A stretch of DNA of 64,000 bases. Source: Streptomyces spiramyceticus (GTDB lineage: Bacteria > Actinomycetota > Actinomycetes > Streptomycetales > Streptomycetaceae). The stretch spans positions 4,575,501-4,639,500 of the forward strand of contig NZ_JARBAX010000001.1 of assembly GCF_028807635.1 (NCBI RefSeq), in the 5' to 3' direction. A program made the translations under genes and the position numbers. The notes under the pieces were generated by a model. The model saw nothing but the letters and a program-made list of their open reading frames with translations. It searched no databases and had not been told where the DNA came from. Positions 24,616-33,709 of this stretch are shown here, piece by piece (positions within the stretch are counted from its first letter, which is position 1; every line of letters starts with the position of its first letter).

Positions 24616-26073
24616 TCACCCACCCAACGCCGCCCCCATGACCGCCCGAGCGATCGGCGCCGCGCTTCCGCCGCCGCTGATGTCCCCGCGATCCGCAGAC
24701 GCGTCCTCGACGACCACCGCCACCGCGACCCCCGGCAGACCCGCACCTGCCTCCTGCGCCCAGGAGATGAACCAGGCATACGGCGTACCCGTGTTGTCCG
24801 TGCCGTGCTGCGCCGTGCCCGTCTTGCCTCCGACCCTGGTGCCGGAGATCGCGGCGTTCGTGCCCGTGCCCTTCTCGACGACGTCGACCATCATCTGCTG
24901 CAGCAGCCCCGCAGTGGCCGGGCTCATCACCTGGTGCAGGGTCTTCTGGTCGGTCCGCGAGACGGCATCGCCGTCCGCCTGCGTCGCCGTGTCGACCAGA
25001 TACGGCGCCTTGAGGTCGCCGCCATTGGCGACCGCCGCCGCGACCATCGCCATCTGGAGCGGCGTCGCCCTCGTGTCGTACTGGCCGATGGCGGACAGCG
25101 CGAGCTGGTCGTCGGTCATGCTCGTGTCGAAGTTGCTCTTGGACACCCCCGAAGGGATCTTCAGCCCGCTGTCGTTGAAGCCGAACTTCCGCACTGTGTC
25201 GAGCATCCCCGCCATCCCCACCTTCACGCCCAGGTTCGCCATCACCGTGTTGCAGGAGAACCGGATCGCGAACGCCAGCGACGCGTTCCCGCAGCCGCTC
25301 ACCTCGTTGGGGAGCACGGTGTTCGTGTTGGGCAGGACATACGGATCGGGCGTCTTCGTCGGCGCGTCGATGTCCGTCACCTCACCGGATTCGAGCGCCG
25401 CCGCCGCCGTCACGATCTTGAAGCTGGAACCCGGCGGATACGTCTGCCGGATGGCCCGGTTGAGCATCGGCTGATCCGGCGAGCCGTTCAGCCGCGACCA
25501 GGCGTCCTTGACCGCCTTCCCGGTCCCGGACAGCTGCTCCGGATCGTACGAAGGGCTGCTCACCAGCGCCAGGATCTTCCCGGAGTACGGCTCGATCGCG
25601 GCCACCGCGCCCTTCCTCCCGCCGAGCCCCTTGTACGCCGCCCGCTGGACCGCGCCCTTGATGGTGGTGACGGCGTGGCCGCCGGGCTGCTGGGAGCGGG
25701 TGATCTCGTTCCACAGGGGGAGCGGGGCCAGCATGGGATCGGTGCCGGAGAGGACGTCGTCCTCGGCGTTCTCGATGAGGGTGGTGCCGTACGTCTGCGA
25801 GGCGTACCCGGTGACCGGCGCGTACAACGGCCCGTGCAGATAGGTCCGTTCGTACCGCAGCTGCTCGCCCGTGTCCTTCGACCCGGTGACCGGCTTCCCG
25901 TCGACGATGATGTTCCCGCGCACCTGCTGGTAACGGGTGATGGTCTGGCGGCGGTTGGCGGGATTGTCGTTCAGCGACTCCGCCTCGAAGACCTGGATGC
26001 GGGCAGTGTTCACCAGCAGCGCGACGAGCAGCAGCAGACAGAGACCTGCGGCGCGGCGGATGTAGCGGATCAC
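24616..26073 (-). CDS. pbpA: Class B penicillin-binding protein (PBP2/PbpA type)
   Basis: 485 aa. One N-terminal membrane helix (AAGLCLLLLVALLVNTARI), a dimerisation domain, then a transpeptidase domain with SxxK in PPGSSFKIV, SxN in RFSCNTVMA and KTG in VGGKTGTAQHG. These enzymes cross-link septal or lateral peptidoglycan and work with a SEDS glycosyltransferase. Its partner is directly upstream, with an ATGA overlap. Streptomyces carry more than one RodA/FtsW-PBP pair; without the usual PP2C/pknB neighbours this is probably an accessory copy used in differentiation. Confidence 0.92.
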   Translation of the reverse strand: MIRYIRRAAGLCLLLLVALLVNTARIQVFEAESLNDNPANRRQTITRYQQVRGNIIVDGKPVTGSKDTGEQLRYERTYLHGPLYAPVTGYASQTYGTTLIENAEDDVLSGTDPMLAPLPLWNEITRSQQPGGHAVTTIKGAVQRAAYKGLGGRKGAVAAIEPYSGKILALVSSPSYDPEQLSGTGKAVKDAWSRLNGSPDQPMLNRAIRQTYPPGSSFKIVTAAAALESGEVTDIDAPTKTPDPYVLPNTNTVLPNEVSGCGNASLAFAIRFSCNTVMANLGVKVGMAGMLDTVRKFGFNDSGLKIPSGVSKSNFDTSMTDDQLALSAIGQYDTRATPLQMAMVAAAVANGGDLKAPYLVDTATQADGDAVSRTDQKTLHQVMSPATAGLLQQMMVDVVEKGTGTNAAISGTRVGGKTGTAQHGTDNTGTPYAWFISWAQEAGAGLPGVAVAVVVEDASADRGDISGGGSAAPIARAVMGAALGG

Positions 26074-27464
26074 TTGCCGTCCTCCACGGTCACGACGGGC
26101 GCGATGACTCCCGTCTCGACGTGCTCGGGGCGCGGACTGCGGGCCGAGTCGCTGACCCGGATCAGCAGCGCCACGATGATCCAGTTGGTGACGACGGAGG
26201 AACCGCCCTGTGCCAGAAACGGCATCGCCATGCCGGTCAGCGGGATCAGCCCCATCACGCCGCCCGCGATGACGAACACCTGGAGGGCGAGGATCGAGGC
26301 GAGGCCGATCGACAGCAGCCGGCCGAACGGGTCGCGCAGCGCGAGGCCCGCCCGGTAGCCGCGCGCCACGAGCAGCGCGTACAGCAGGAAGATGGCGGTG
26401 AGTCCGGACAGGCCGAGCTCCTCGCCCGCCGTCGCCAGGATGAAGTCGGACTTGGCGGCGAAGCCGATGAGGATGGAGTGGCCGAGGCCGAGCCCGGAGC
26501 CGAGCGTGCCGCCGGCTGCGAACGCGAAGAGCGACTGGGCGAGTTGGCCGGGGCCCTCGCCCGCGTCGATGGAGGCGAAGGGGTTCAGCCAGTCCTCGAC
26601 GCGGCTGTTGACGTGCGGTTCGAGCGAGCCGACGACGAACGCGCCGACGGCGGCGAGGAGGAGCCCGACGGCGATCCAGCCGGTGCGGCCGGTGGCGACG
26701 TACAGCATGATCACGAAGAGGCCGAAGAAGAGCAGCGAGGTGCCGAGATCGCGCTCCAGGACGAGTACGCCGACGCTGAGCAGCCAGATCGCGACGATTG
26801 GGCCCAGGACGCGGCCGGTGGGGAGCTGGAGCTTCCAGAACTTGCGGCCGGTGTAGGCGAGAGCGTTGCGGTTCGCGGCGAGGTAGGCGGCGAAGAAGAC
26901 CGCGAGAAGGATCTTCGCGAACTCGCCCGGCTGGAAGGAGAGGCCACCGATCCGGATCCAGATCTTCGCGCCGTTCACGGCGGGGAAGAAGATCGGCACG
27001 ATCATCAGGACCAGGGCGGCGGCGACGGAGATGTACGCGTACCGCTGGAGGATGCGGTGGTCGCGCAGCAGGATCACGACCCCGATGAAGAGCGCGACGC
27101 CGAGGGTGGACCAGATGAGCTGGGTGGGCGCGGCCTGGTCCTTCGGGGTCTCCAGGTCGAGGCGGTAGATCAGCACCAGGCCGAGGCCGTTGAGGAGGAC
27201 CGCGATGGGCAGGAGCAGCGGGTCGGCGTACGGGGCGCGGATGCGTACGGCGAGGTGGGCGAGGAGCGCGAGGACGCCGAGGCCCGCGCCGTAGCCGGCG
27301 ACGTCGGGCGGCACGGCGCTGTTCTTGGCGAGGCCGACGGCTGCATAGCCGTACACGGAGATGAGGACGGCGCAGACGAGGAGCGAGAGTTCGACGCCGC
27401 GCCGCTTGGGGAGGCGTACGCCGGGTGGGGGAGCATCCGTCGTCGTTGCGGTCATGTCAGGCAA
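26070..27464 (-). CDS. SEDS-family glycosyltransferase (RodA/FtsW)
   Basis: 464 aa with about ten to twelve membrane helices. The SEDS signature residues are in PGEFAKILLAVFFAAYLA and the C-terminal half (GSGLGLGHSILIGFAAKSDF, then GELGLSGL). These proteins polymerise glycan strands from lipid II and pair with class B PBPs. The TTG at 27464 or the ATG at 27455 could be the start; the first 20 residues are cytoplasmic either way. It is translationally coupled to pbpA. Confidence 0.92.
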   Translation of the reverse strand: MPDMTATTTDAPPPGVRLPKRRGVELSLLVCAVLISVYGYAAVGLAKNSAVPPDVAGYGAGLGVLALLAHLAVRIRAPYADPLLLPIAVLLNGLGLVLIYRLDLETPKDQAAPTQLIWSTLGVALFIGVVILLRDHRILQRYAYISVAAALVLMIVPIFFPAVNGAKIWIRIGGLSFQPGEFAKILLAVFFAAYLAANRNALAYTGRKFWKLQLPTGRVLGPIVAIWLLSVGVLVLERDLGTSLLFFGLFVIMLYVATGRTGWIAVGLLLAAVGAFVVGSLEPHVNSRVEDWLNPFASIDAGEGPGQLAQSLFAFAAGGTLGSGLGLGHSILIGFAAKSDFILATAGEELGLSGLTAIFLLYALLVARGYRAGLALRDPFGRLLSIGLASILALQVFVIAGGVMGLIPLTGMAMPFLAQGGSSVVTNWIIVALLIRVSDSARSPRPEHVETGVIAPVVTVEDGK

Positions 27465-27593
27465 CGTAGCAAGCAGGCAGGCCGTATGTCCGTATATGTA
27501 CGCTTCACGCCCGAGGGGTTCGGTGACCGCTTCGCTGTGGAGTAAGTGCCGGACTCCTCGGGGCGCGAGTGGAAGGGTTGTGTCCGCGCGGCC

Positions 27594-28115
27594 TCAGCAC
27601 CAGCGCGGAGCGCGCCCGATGTTCTCGATGTACTTCGCCGAGCCCCAGGCCCAGGTGCCGTCGGTCAGCAGGTACCAGTGGTTGTTGCCCCGCACGTTGC
27701 CGCCGGTGGTCTTGCAGAAAATGCGGACGATTGCTCCATGCCGCTTGAAGCCGATGACCCGGCTGCTACGGGTGGGCTTGTCGCGCAGGAGCAGCCCCTT
27801 CTTGGCGGTCACGCGGCCCTTGTACAGGCGGTGGCTCTCGATCTCGGCCTGAGCCTCCGTCCGGGGCTCGGTCTGGGGCTCGGTCTGAGGCTCGCCCGGA
27901 GCCTCGGCCTGGGGCTCGGCCTGCGAGGGCTCAGTCTGGAGCTCAGCCTGGGGGACGGTGTGGGGCTCGGGCTGGGTCTGGCTCTGGGGCTGGGCGGGAT
28001 CGGCCGCGCCGGGCACGGGGTCCGCTGCGAGCGCCGGGCCCGCGGCGGTCATGGCAGCGACGGCGCCGGCCGCGGCGTACAGACCGATCCTGCTGAGGGG
28101 GGAACGCACAGACAT
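27594..28115 (-). CDS. Secreted SH3-domain protein
   Basis: 173 aa. A signal peptide (residues 1-31, ending AGPALAADP) is followed by about 50 residues of PQ/TEPQ repeats and a C-terminal bacterial SH3-like domain (KGLLLRDKPTRSSRVIGFK, then WYLLTDGTWAWGSAKY). SH3b domains bind wall peptides; the repeat region probably spans the wall. It contains two cysteines (IFCKTTGG and the C-terminal RWC). It stands upstream of the SEDS/PBP pair on the same strand, with about 130 bp between. Confidence 0.82.
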   Translation of the reverse strand: MSVRSPLSRIGLYAAAGAVAAMTAAGPALAADPVPGAADPAQPQSQTQPEPHTVPQAELQTEPSQAEPQAEAPGEPQTEPQTEPRTEAQAEIESHRLYKGRVTAKKGLLLRDKPTRSSRVIGFKRHGAIVRIFCKTTGGNVRGNNHWYLLTDGTWAWGSAKYIENIGRAPRWC

Positions 28116-28258
28116 GCTGCCTCCATGGGAGGTGGGGGGCCTCCGCCACGGCTGACTGTGGCGAAGAGCGGCGGAGGCTCCGGTCCGTGACTGACTGGCG
28201 AACTGGTCCTCAACTCGCGCGATTCACGCTAAATGCGACACACAGTGTTCGCAAAGTG

Positions 28259-29554
28259 TCACTCCGTGTGCAAATCACCCGATGGGAGGCTGTCCCCGTC
28301 TTCCACATGCGGTGCCTCCGGCAGTTCCAGCGTCGCGACCGCTCCGCCGTCCGGGGCGTTCGAGAAGGTCAGCTCCGCGCCGATGGCCCCCGCCTGGCCG
28401 ACGGCGATCGTCAGCCCCAGACCGTGCCCCTTGCTCCCGGCGCGCGGCTCGGTCCTGAAGCGCTGCGGCCCGTGCTCGACCAGGTAGTCCGGATAGCCCT
28501 CTCCGTGATCCCGGACCGTCACCACAGGCCCGTCCACGGTCAGTACGACCGGGGGCAGGCCGTGCTTGTGCGCATTGCCGAGCAGATTGCCGAGCACCCG
28601 CTCCAGCCGCCGCCGGTCGGTCTCCACGAAGGCGTCCCGTACGATCCGCACCTCCGTCGGGCCCCCGGAGCCGCGCACCACGCGCTCCGCGAGCGGCCCC
28701 AGCCGGAACAGGTCCGGGCTGATCTTCTCGTTGCCCGCGTCCAGCCGGGAGATCTCCAGCAGGTCCTCGGTCAGCAGCCGCATGGCCCGTACCCGGTCCT
28801 GGACGAGCTGGGTGGGGCGGCCGGCGGGCAGCAGCTCGGCAGCCGCGTGCAGACCGGTCAGCGGGGTACGCAGTTCGTGCGCCACATCGGCGGTGAAACG
28901 CTGCTCGCTCTGGAGCTTGCCCTGGAGCGTGGAAGCCATCGCGTCCAGGGCGCCGGAGACCGTGGCCACCTCGTCCTGCGGGCGGGAAGGGTCCTTGGTG
29001 CGCGGATCGTTGACGCGCGCGTCGAGGTCGCCCGCGCTGATCCGCCGCGCGACCCCGGCGGTCTGGTGCAGCCTGCGCGTCACCCGGGTGACGGCGAAGA
29101 CGCCGACGATCAGGGTGACGCCGATGGCGAGAACGGACGAGCCGACGATGGCCCGGTCGAGGCCCGTGATGGTCCGTACGCTCTGGGTGTAGTCGACCTC
29201 GGCGGCGATCGCCCTGCCGTCGGCAGGCCCCGCCGCCCACATGGTCGGGCGGCCTTCGTGGTCGCTGACGAGGCTGCCGCGCCTGCCTCGCAGGGCGAGG
29301 TCGCGCAGCGAGCCGGGCAGCCCGTCCGGGTCGATGCCCGCGCCGGGCGGCAGCGGCTCGCCCGCCTCGTACGCCCGGGTGGCGTCCCCCAGTTTGGTCA
29401 GCGCCTTCTCGCGGGCCTCGCTCACCGTCTGGTGGGTCACCGACACGTGTACGAGGGCGCCGAGGAGCGCCGCGAGCGCGCAGCACATTACGGCGATGAA
29501 GGCCGCGGCCTTCCAGGTGAGGAGGGCGGTCCAGGCGGGCAGACGGGGCCTCAT
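28259..29554 (-). CDS. Sensor histidine kinase without an adjacent response regulator
   Basis: 431 aa, ATG overlapping the lipoprotein stop (ATGA). Two transmembrane helices near residues 13-37 and 135-155 enclose a periplasmic sensor. HAMP follows (RRISAGDLDARVND), then the H box FTADVAHELRTPLTGL, the N box RVLGNLLGNAHKHG, and G-box VRDHGEGYPDYLV with HGLGLTIA. An OmpR-class kinase by layout. No response regulator lies in the operon, unlike the normal arrangement; its partner must be elsewhere or has been lost. Confidence 0.9.
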   Translation of the reverse strand: MRPRLPAWTALLTWKAAAFIAVMCCALAALLGALVHVSVTHQTVSEAREKALTKLGDATRAYEAGEPLPPGAGIDPDGLPGSLRDLALRGRRGSLVSDHEGRPTMWAAGPADGRAIAAEVDYTQSVRTITGLDRAIVGSSVLAIGVTLIVGVFAVTRVTRRLHQTAGVARRISAGDLDARVNDPRTKDPSRPQDEVATVSGALDAMASTLQGKLQSEQRFTADVAHELRTPLTGLHAAAELLPAGRPTQLVQDRVRAMRLLTEDLLEISRLDAGNEKISPDLFRLGPLAERVVRGSGGPTEVRIVRDAFVETDRRRLERVLGNLLGNAHKHGLPPVVLTVDGPVVTVRDHGEGYPDYLVEHGPQRFRTEPRAGSKGHGLGLTIAVGQAGAIGAELTFSNAPDGGAVATLELPEAPHVEDGDSLPSGDLHTE

Positions 29555-30339
29555 GCGGCACCACCTGCGCTCGGCGTGGCGGACTCCGGGCTGTGTGTCG
29601 GCGTCGGCTCCGGTGTACGAGGCGCCGTCCGCGTCGGCTCCGGACGCGGGGAGGCCGAGGGCGTTGCGTCGTCCCGGTCCATACGCAGAATCTCGTCCCG
29701 GGTGGGCAGCATCGCGCGCTGCCGGTCGTCCCAGGACCAGGCCGTCCTGTACTCGTATCCGGGAAGGATGGACGGAGCCCGGATGATCACGTCCCGGCCG
29801 GCCAGTGCCACGCTGATGACGGCGTCGGAGGTGGACATGATCCGGATCAGCCGGCCCTTCTCGGCCAGATAGCAGCGCACCACGAGCTGATCCTCGGGCA
29901 TGGAGATGCCGAGGATCAGCTCGTCCTTCCCGTCGCCCGTCAGGTCCCGGTAGTAGGCCTTGAGGACCGGGCAGGCCTTCGGTTTCGTATCGCACTCACG
30001 GAGGCGTCGGGCGGTCTCCTCGTACATCCCGTCCGCCCCGCTGTACTCGCCGGGGTTCGCCGCCTCCTCCGCCTGCGCGACGGCGACCGGCCGCACCTTG
30101 CGCACGTCACCGCCCGGCACCTTGATCCCCTGCACCGTCTCGGTCTCGCCCTCGCCGTAGTCCAGGGGAGGGGTCGTCGCGGTAGGCCGGTCGGGCCAGA
30201 GCTGAGTGGGCCCGATCGCGGTGGGCGTGGCGCCCGCACTCTGGAGACCGCCCTCGTCGTCGCAGCCGGGCAGTGCCAGCAGCACGGCGGCGACGGTCAG
30301 GAGCAGCAGGGCTCCACGGGTGGTGCGGTGGGCGCTCAA
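29551..30339 (-). CDS. Lipoprotein coupled to the orphan kinase
   Basis: 262 aa. A lipoprotein signal ends at LLALPGC, so the mature protein starts with lipidated Cys near residue 26. A middle domain (YYRDLTGDGKDELILGISM, then AWSWDDRQRAMLPTRDEIL) resembles FG-GAP/VCBS-type repeats that bind calcium. The C-terminus is Thr/Pro-rich (PEPTRTAPRTPEPTPT), probably wall-spanning. Translational coupling to the sensor kinase suggests that it modulates signal input, as accessory lipoproteins such as CseA do for their kinases; it is not homologous to CseA as far as I can see. Confidence 0.82.
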   Translation of the reverse strand: MSAHRTTRGALLLLTVAAVLLALPGCDDEGGLQSAGATPTAIGPTQLWPDRPTATTPPLDYGEGETETVQGIKVPGGDVRKVRPVAVAQAEEAANPGEYSGADGMYEETARRLRECDTKPKACPVLKAYYRDLTGDGKDELILGISMPEDQLVVRCYLAEKGRLIRIMSTSDAVISVALAGRDVIIRAPSILPGYEYRTAWSWDDRQRAMLPTRDEILRMDRDDATPSASPRPEPTRTAPRTPEPTPTHSPESATPSAGGAA

Positions 30340-30483
30340 GGCTCCCCTCTCGGCGGTGCGGTGTGTTTTGGGCAGATTCGTCTCTCCGTAGACCTTATTC
30401 GGAGGGAAGTGCCTTTTCTGTACTCAGCTCTGCCGGTCTACGGGTTCTACTGGCTCTGCTCTGTGTCAGCTCTGTGTGCTGGA

Positions 30484-30807
30484 TCAGCGCTGATACGGGT
30501 TCCGCCCGGGCTGCTGCGGCGCCTGCCCGTGCCCGTACCCCTGCCCATGTCCCTGTCCGTCTCCGCCGCCCTGCTGCGCCTGCACCTGAAGCTGCTCCGC
30601 CTGCTCCTTGGGCACCTGCTGTTCGGCGCCGCAGAAGGTGCACTGTGTCGCGTACTTCGTCGAGAACGGGAACAGTGGAACGAAGAAGAGCGTGAACTTG
30701 CTGACCCGCTTCTTGAGCGTGTGCGCGGCCGGATTGCCGCAGCGCCCGCAGACGAGCGTGAGTATGGCGAGCTGGTAGAGATAGCTCCTGCTGCCAAAGA
30801 TGATCAT
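30484..30807 (-). CDS. Zinc-ribbon protein
   Basis: 107 aa from the ATG at 30807 with GAGGGGA upstream. VCGRCGNPAAH and QCTFCGAEQQ give two CxxC pairs of a zinc ribbon, separated by a hydrophobic segment (FTLFFVPLFPF) that also occurs in the family. A Gln/Gly/His tail (GQGHGQGYGHGQ) follows. Small proteins of this kind are often annotated zinc-ribbon domain-containing and have unknown function. Confidence 0.82.
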   Translation of the reverse strand: MIIFGSRSYLYQLAILTLVCGRCGNPAAHTLKKRVSKFTLFFVPLFPFSTKYATQCTFCGAEQQVPKEQAEQLQVQAQQGGGDGQGHGQGYGHGQAPQQPGRNPYQR

Positions 30808-30925
30808 GCGTGGTCCCCTCCGCGGTCGGTGCGTGCCGTGCCGTCGAGTCTGCACCAAGCCGAACGGCAAGAGTTATTGCCCCTGCCGTGCGGGGGCTGT
30901 TCCCATGGGCGTGGGGTGATGGGAC

Positions 30926-31753
30926 ATGACGGAACTGCGGATCGTACATGCGCGCCACCAGGGCCAGGACCGGCTGTACGTGAGCCTGCCCGACGGCAGG
31001 AACATCGCCTGGTACGACAGGGAAACCGGCCGCGTAAGCCTGCTCGACGCCGACGCCAGGGACGCCGTACTGGCCGCCATCGCCCCGTACGCCACAGGCC
31101 CGGTCACCATCGGCCCCCCTCCGGTCCCCACCGCCGCCGACCTGGCCCGCCTGACCCTGCACCCCGACGACGACCTCGCGCCCAACCGCCCCGGCGAGGC
31201 CCTGCACGCAGAACTGGACCACACCCCCCACGCCACGGCCCGCCGCTTCCGTACCCGCCGCTTCCGTACCGACCCGCGCAGGGACGCCCTCGCGGCGCAG
31301 GAGCTGCTGGGCGGCGAGCTCGACCGTCTGGAGGACGCCGGCTGGCGCGTACTCCACTCGGTACCGCTGCCTGGTGGGGCGTACATCGCCCACCTCCTGA
31401 TCGGCCCGGCGGGCGCGATGAGCGTGCGCACGCTGTACGGGGGGAACGCGAGGCAGCGGGTCAGGATCGCCGACCCGCTCGTCGCGATCGGCCGAGCCGC
31501 CCCCCTGCCCCAACTGCGCTGGGCCCGCCGAGAAGCGGAACGCGCGTCACTGGCCCTGGCGGCGGCGGTACGCCCGATCCTGGCGCTGACCGGGCAGGCC
31601 AGAGTGGACCCGGCGCCGACGCTGCGCGACGTAAGGATTCTCAGGGAACACGAGGTGAGGGACCTGGCGAGGGCGGGCGGCGTACTGAAACCGGCAGACA
31701 TCGAATCCCTGTACGCGGCGGCGCGGGACCGGAGGACGTGGCTACGGGTGTAA
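30926..31753 (+). CDS. NERD-like protein
   Basis: 275 aa. The middle (LLGGELDRLEDAGWRVLHSV, then AYIAHLLIGPAGAMSVRTL) follows the nuclease-related NERD pattern. The expected catalytic Asp in DHLVVGP is changed (AHLLIGP) and the Lys after it is missing, so nuclease activity is doubtful. The N-terminus (LYVSLPDGRNIAWYDRETGR) is the usual lead-in of this actinobacterial family. Adjacent and convergent to the end-joining genes, 15 bp away, which may be chance. Confidence 0.68.
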   Translation: MTELRIVHARHQGQDRLYVSLPDGRNIAWYDRETGRVSLLDADARDAVLAAIAPYATGPVTIGPPPVPTAADLARLTLHPDDDLAPNRPGEALHAELDHTPHATARRFRTRRFRTDPRRDALAAQELLGGELDRLEDAGWRVLHSVPLPGGAYIAHLLIGPAGAMSVRTLYGGNARQRVRIADPLVAIGRAAPLPQLRWARREAERASLALAAAVRPILALTGQARVDPAPTLRDVRILREHEVRDLARAGGVLKPADIESLYAAARDRRTWLRV

Positions 31754-31768
31754 GGCGCGTCCGGCGGC

Positions 31769-32728
31769 TCACCGCCCCTCGAACCGCAGCCTCCGCACCA
31801 CGGTCGTCGCATGCCGCCCCACAAACTGCTGCACCTCGGCCATGACCCCCGCCCCCACCCGCCGGTACGCCACCTCACCGATCCCAATCGCCACGATCCG
31901 CCCCTCCCCACCACCACTCACACCCGCACCCTCCCCCTCGGCCAGCAACTCCCGCGCCTGCACCCGCACATCCGGCGCCAGCGGGCTGGACACCACCGGG
32001 GTGTCGTCCTCGCCCGCCAGCACCAACACCAGCGCACGCGGCCGTTCCGCACTCCCCGTGTAGCCGATCACGGCCGCATCGTGCGTATCCGAATGCCGCA
32101 CCTTCACCCACGCCTTGCTGTCCCGCGGCCGGTAGCGGGACGCCAGCGCCTTGCACACCAGCCCCTCCACCCCCGAGGTCACCAGCGTTTCGTACCAGAG
32201 CAGCGCACGATCCCGGTCGGTCGTCGCCATTACGACCTGCACCTGCGGATTCACCCCCTCAAGCGCGGCGCCGAGCAGCTGCCACCGCTGCGTGAGCGGC
32301 AGTTCGCGTACGTCCTGCCCCGGCACGGCAAGCACGTCGAAGGCGACGTACGACACGGCGACACCGTCGGCCACCCGCGCCGCGTGCGGCCGCATCAACT
32401 GCACGAAGGAGAACGCGCCGTCCACCCAGGCGCATACCTCCCCGTCGAGTACGAGCCCCTCGGGCAGCCCGGCGACGGCGGCGGCGATGTCCGGAAATTC
32501 GAGCGCCATGTTCCGCCCGGACCGCGACTGCAAGAAGACAGCACCACCCGGACCGCCACCCCCGCCCCCGAAGGCCACGCACCGGAACCCGTCCAGCTTG
32601 ACGCTGTACTGCACGCCACCCGGCAGTCCGTTCTCCGCCGGAACCTCACTCACCGCCCGAGGCCGCATCACGTCAACAGGCGGCACCAAAATGACGGCAT
32701 CACGGTCACCCACGCCACCACCACCCAC
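31769..32728 (-). CDS. ATP-dependent DNA ligase, LigD-type ligase domain
   Basis: 319 aa from the GTG at 32728; in-frame GTG or TTG codons shortly after are possible. YSVKLDGFRCVAF contains the adenylated lysine motif KxDG (Lys about 44); LVLDGEVCAWV, GLVCKALASRYRP and AWVKVRHSD are motifs III, V and VI. A shortened OB domain ends the protein. It would seal breaks in non-homologous end joining with Ku and the polymerase gene upstream. It is a separate polypeptide, not a full LigD fusion, and has Gly-rich insertions (FGGGGGGPGGAV). Confidence 0.88.
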   Translation of the reverse strand: MGGGGVGDRDAVILVPPVDVMRPRAVSEVPAENGLPGGVQYSVKLDGFRCVAFGGGGGGPGGAVFLQSRSGRNMALEFPDIAAAVAGLPEGLVLDGEVCAWVDGAFSFVQLMRPHAARVADGVAVSYVAFDVLAVPGQDVRELPLTQRWQLLGAALEGVNPQVQVVMATTDRDRALLWYETLVTSGVEGLVCKALASRYRPRDSKAWVKVRHSDTHDAAVIGYTGSAERPRALVLVLAGEDDTPVVSSPLAPDVRVQARELLAEGEGAGVSGGGEGRIVAIGIGEVAYRRVGAGVMAEVQQFVGRHATTVVRRLRFEGR

Positions 32729-32774
32729 GACTCCTCACCCACGCACCCACTCACTCACCACCGCACCCACCCGC

Positions 32775-33668
32775 TCACGCATGCGGCAAAGGCCGAGCCC
32801 GACCCGGATCGTTGAGCGCCCCCAGCAGATCCCCGAAGCGCTCAAGCCGCCCGCCGATGTCCCCCGCCAGAAAGACGAGCCGCCCCGGATCCGCCCGCCC
32901 GTCCTCGACCTCCTCCCAGGTCACAGGAGCCGACACGGTCGGCTGTTCCTTGGCCCGCAAGGTGTACGGCGTGGCCGTCGTCTTCGCGGCGGCGTTCTGG
33001 CTGAAGTCGACAAAGACCTTCCCGGGCCGCAGCGCCCGTTTCATCCGATGGAGCACCAGCCCCGGAAGCGCACGCTCCGCCTCCACCGCGAGCTTCTTCG
33101 CGTACGCCGAGACCTCCTCGGACGGCGTCCGCTCCAGCGCCGCGAGCAGATGGAGCCCCTTGGACCCCGAGGTCTTCGCGTACGCCTCGATCCCGTCCGC
33201 CGCGAGCCGGTCACGCAGCCACAGCGCCACCTCGCAGCACTCCGCGACGGTCGCCGGGGGCCCGGGGTCGAGGTCGAGGACGAGCCGGTCGGCGCAAGCG
33301 CGCTCGTCGGCCAGCCACTGCGGGGTATGGAACTCCACCACCAGATTCGCCGCCCACACCAGCGTCGCCATGTCCTGTACGAGCACCTGCTGCGTCGTCG
33401 TCGCGTCCGAGTGCCGTACCTCCACCGTCTTCACCCACTCAGGTGTCCCCGGCGGCGGATTCTTGGTGAAGAAGAGCTGCCCGTCAGGTCCGTCCGGGTA
33501 GCGGAGAAAGGAAACGGGCCGGTCGCGAAGGTGCGGAAGCAGGGCTCCGGCCGTGACGGCGTAGTAGTGGACCACCTCGCCCTTGGTGGTCCCGGTGGCG
33601 GGGTACAGGACCTTTTCCAGATTGGAGAGGGCCAGGCGCCGCCCCTCCACCTCCGTGATCGGCGACAT
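32775..33668 (-). CDS. ligD: LigD-type DNA primase-polymerase
   Basis: 297 aa. The archaeo-eukaryotic primase fold of the LigD polymerase domain: LSNLEKVLYPATGTTKGEVV at the start, LVLDLDPGP with two metal-binding Asp, TSGSKGLHLLA, and VFVDFSQNAAAKTTATPYTL. It extends or fills ends during end joining, favouring ribonucleotides. The ligase gene follows 46 bp later on the same strand; Ku is divergent, its start 41 bp away. Together they form a compact end-joining locus without the 3'-phosphoesterase domain. Confidence 0.92.
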   Translation of the reverse strand: MSPITEVEGRRLALSNLEKVLYPATGTTKGEVVHYYAVTAGALLPHLRDRPVSFLRYPDGPDGQLFFTKNPPPGTPEWVKTVEVRHSDATTTQQVLVQDMATLVWAANLVVEFHTPQWLADERACADRLVLDLDPGPPATVAECCEVALWLRDRLAADGIEAYAKTSGSKGLHLLAALERTPSEEVSAYAKKLAVEAERALPGLVLHRMKRALRPGKVFVDFSQNAAAKTTATPYTLRAKEQPTVSAPVTWEEVEDGRADPGRLVFLAGDIGGRLERFGDLLGALNDPGRARPLPHA

Positions 33669-33709
33669 ACGATGAGAATCCCACGAATCTCGACCAAAGG
33701 GGACGAATC

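Noticed and set aside
26121..27545. 474-codon forward frame opposite the SEDS gene
   Set aside because: Charged low-complexity shadow of membrane-helix codons.
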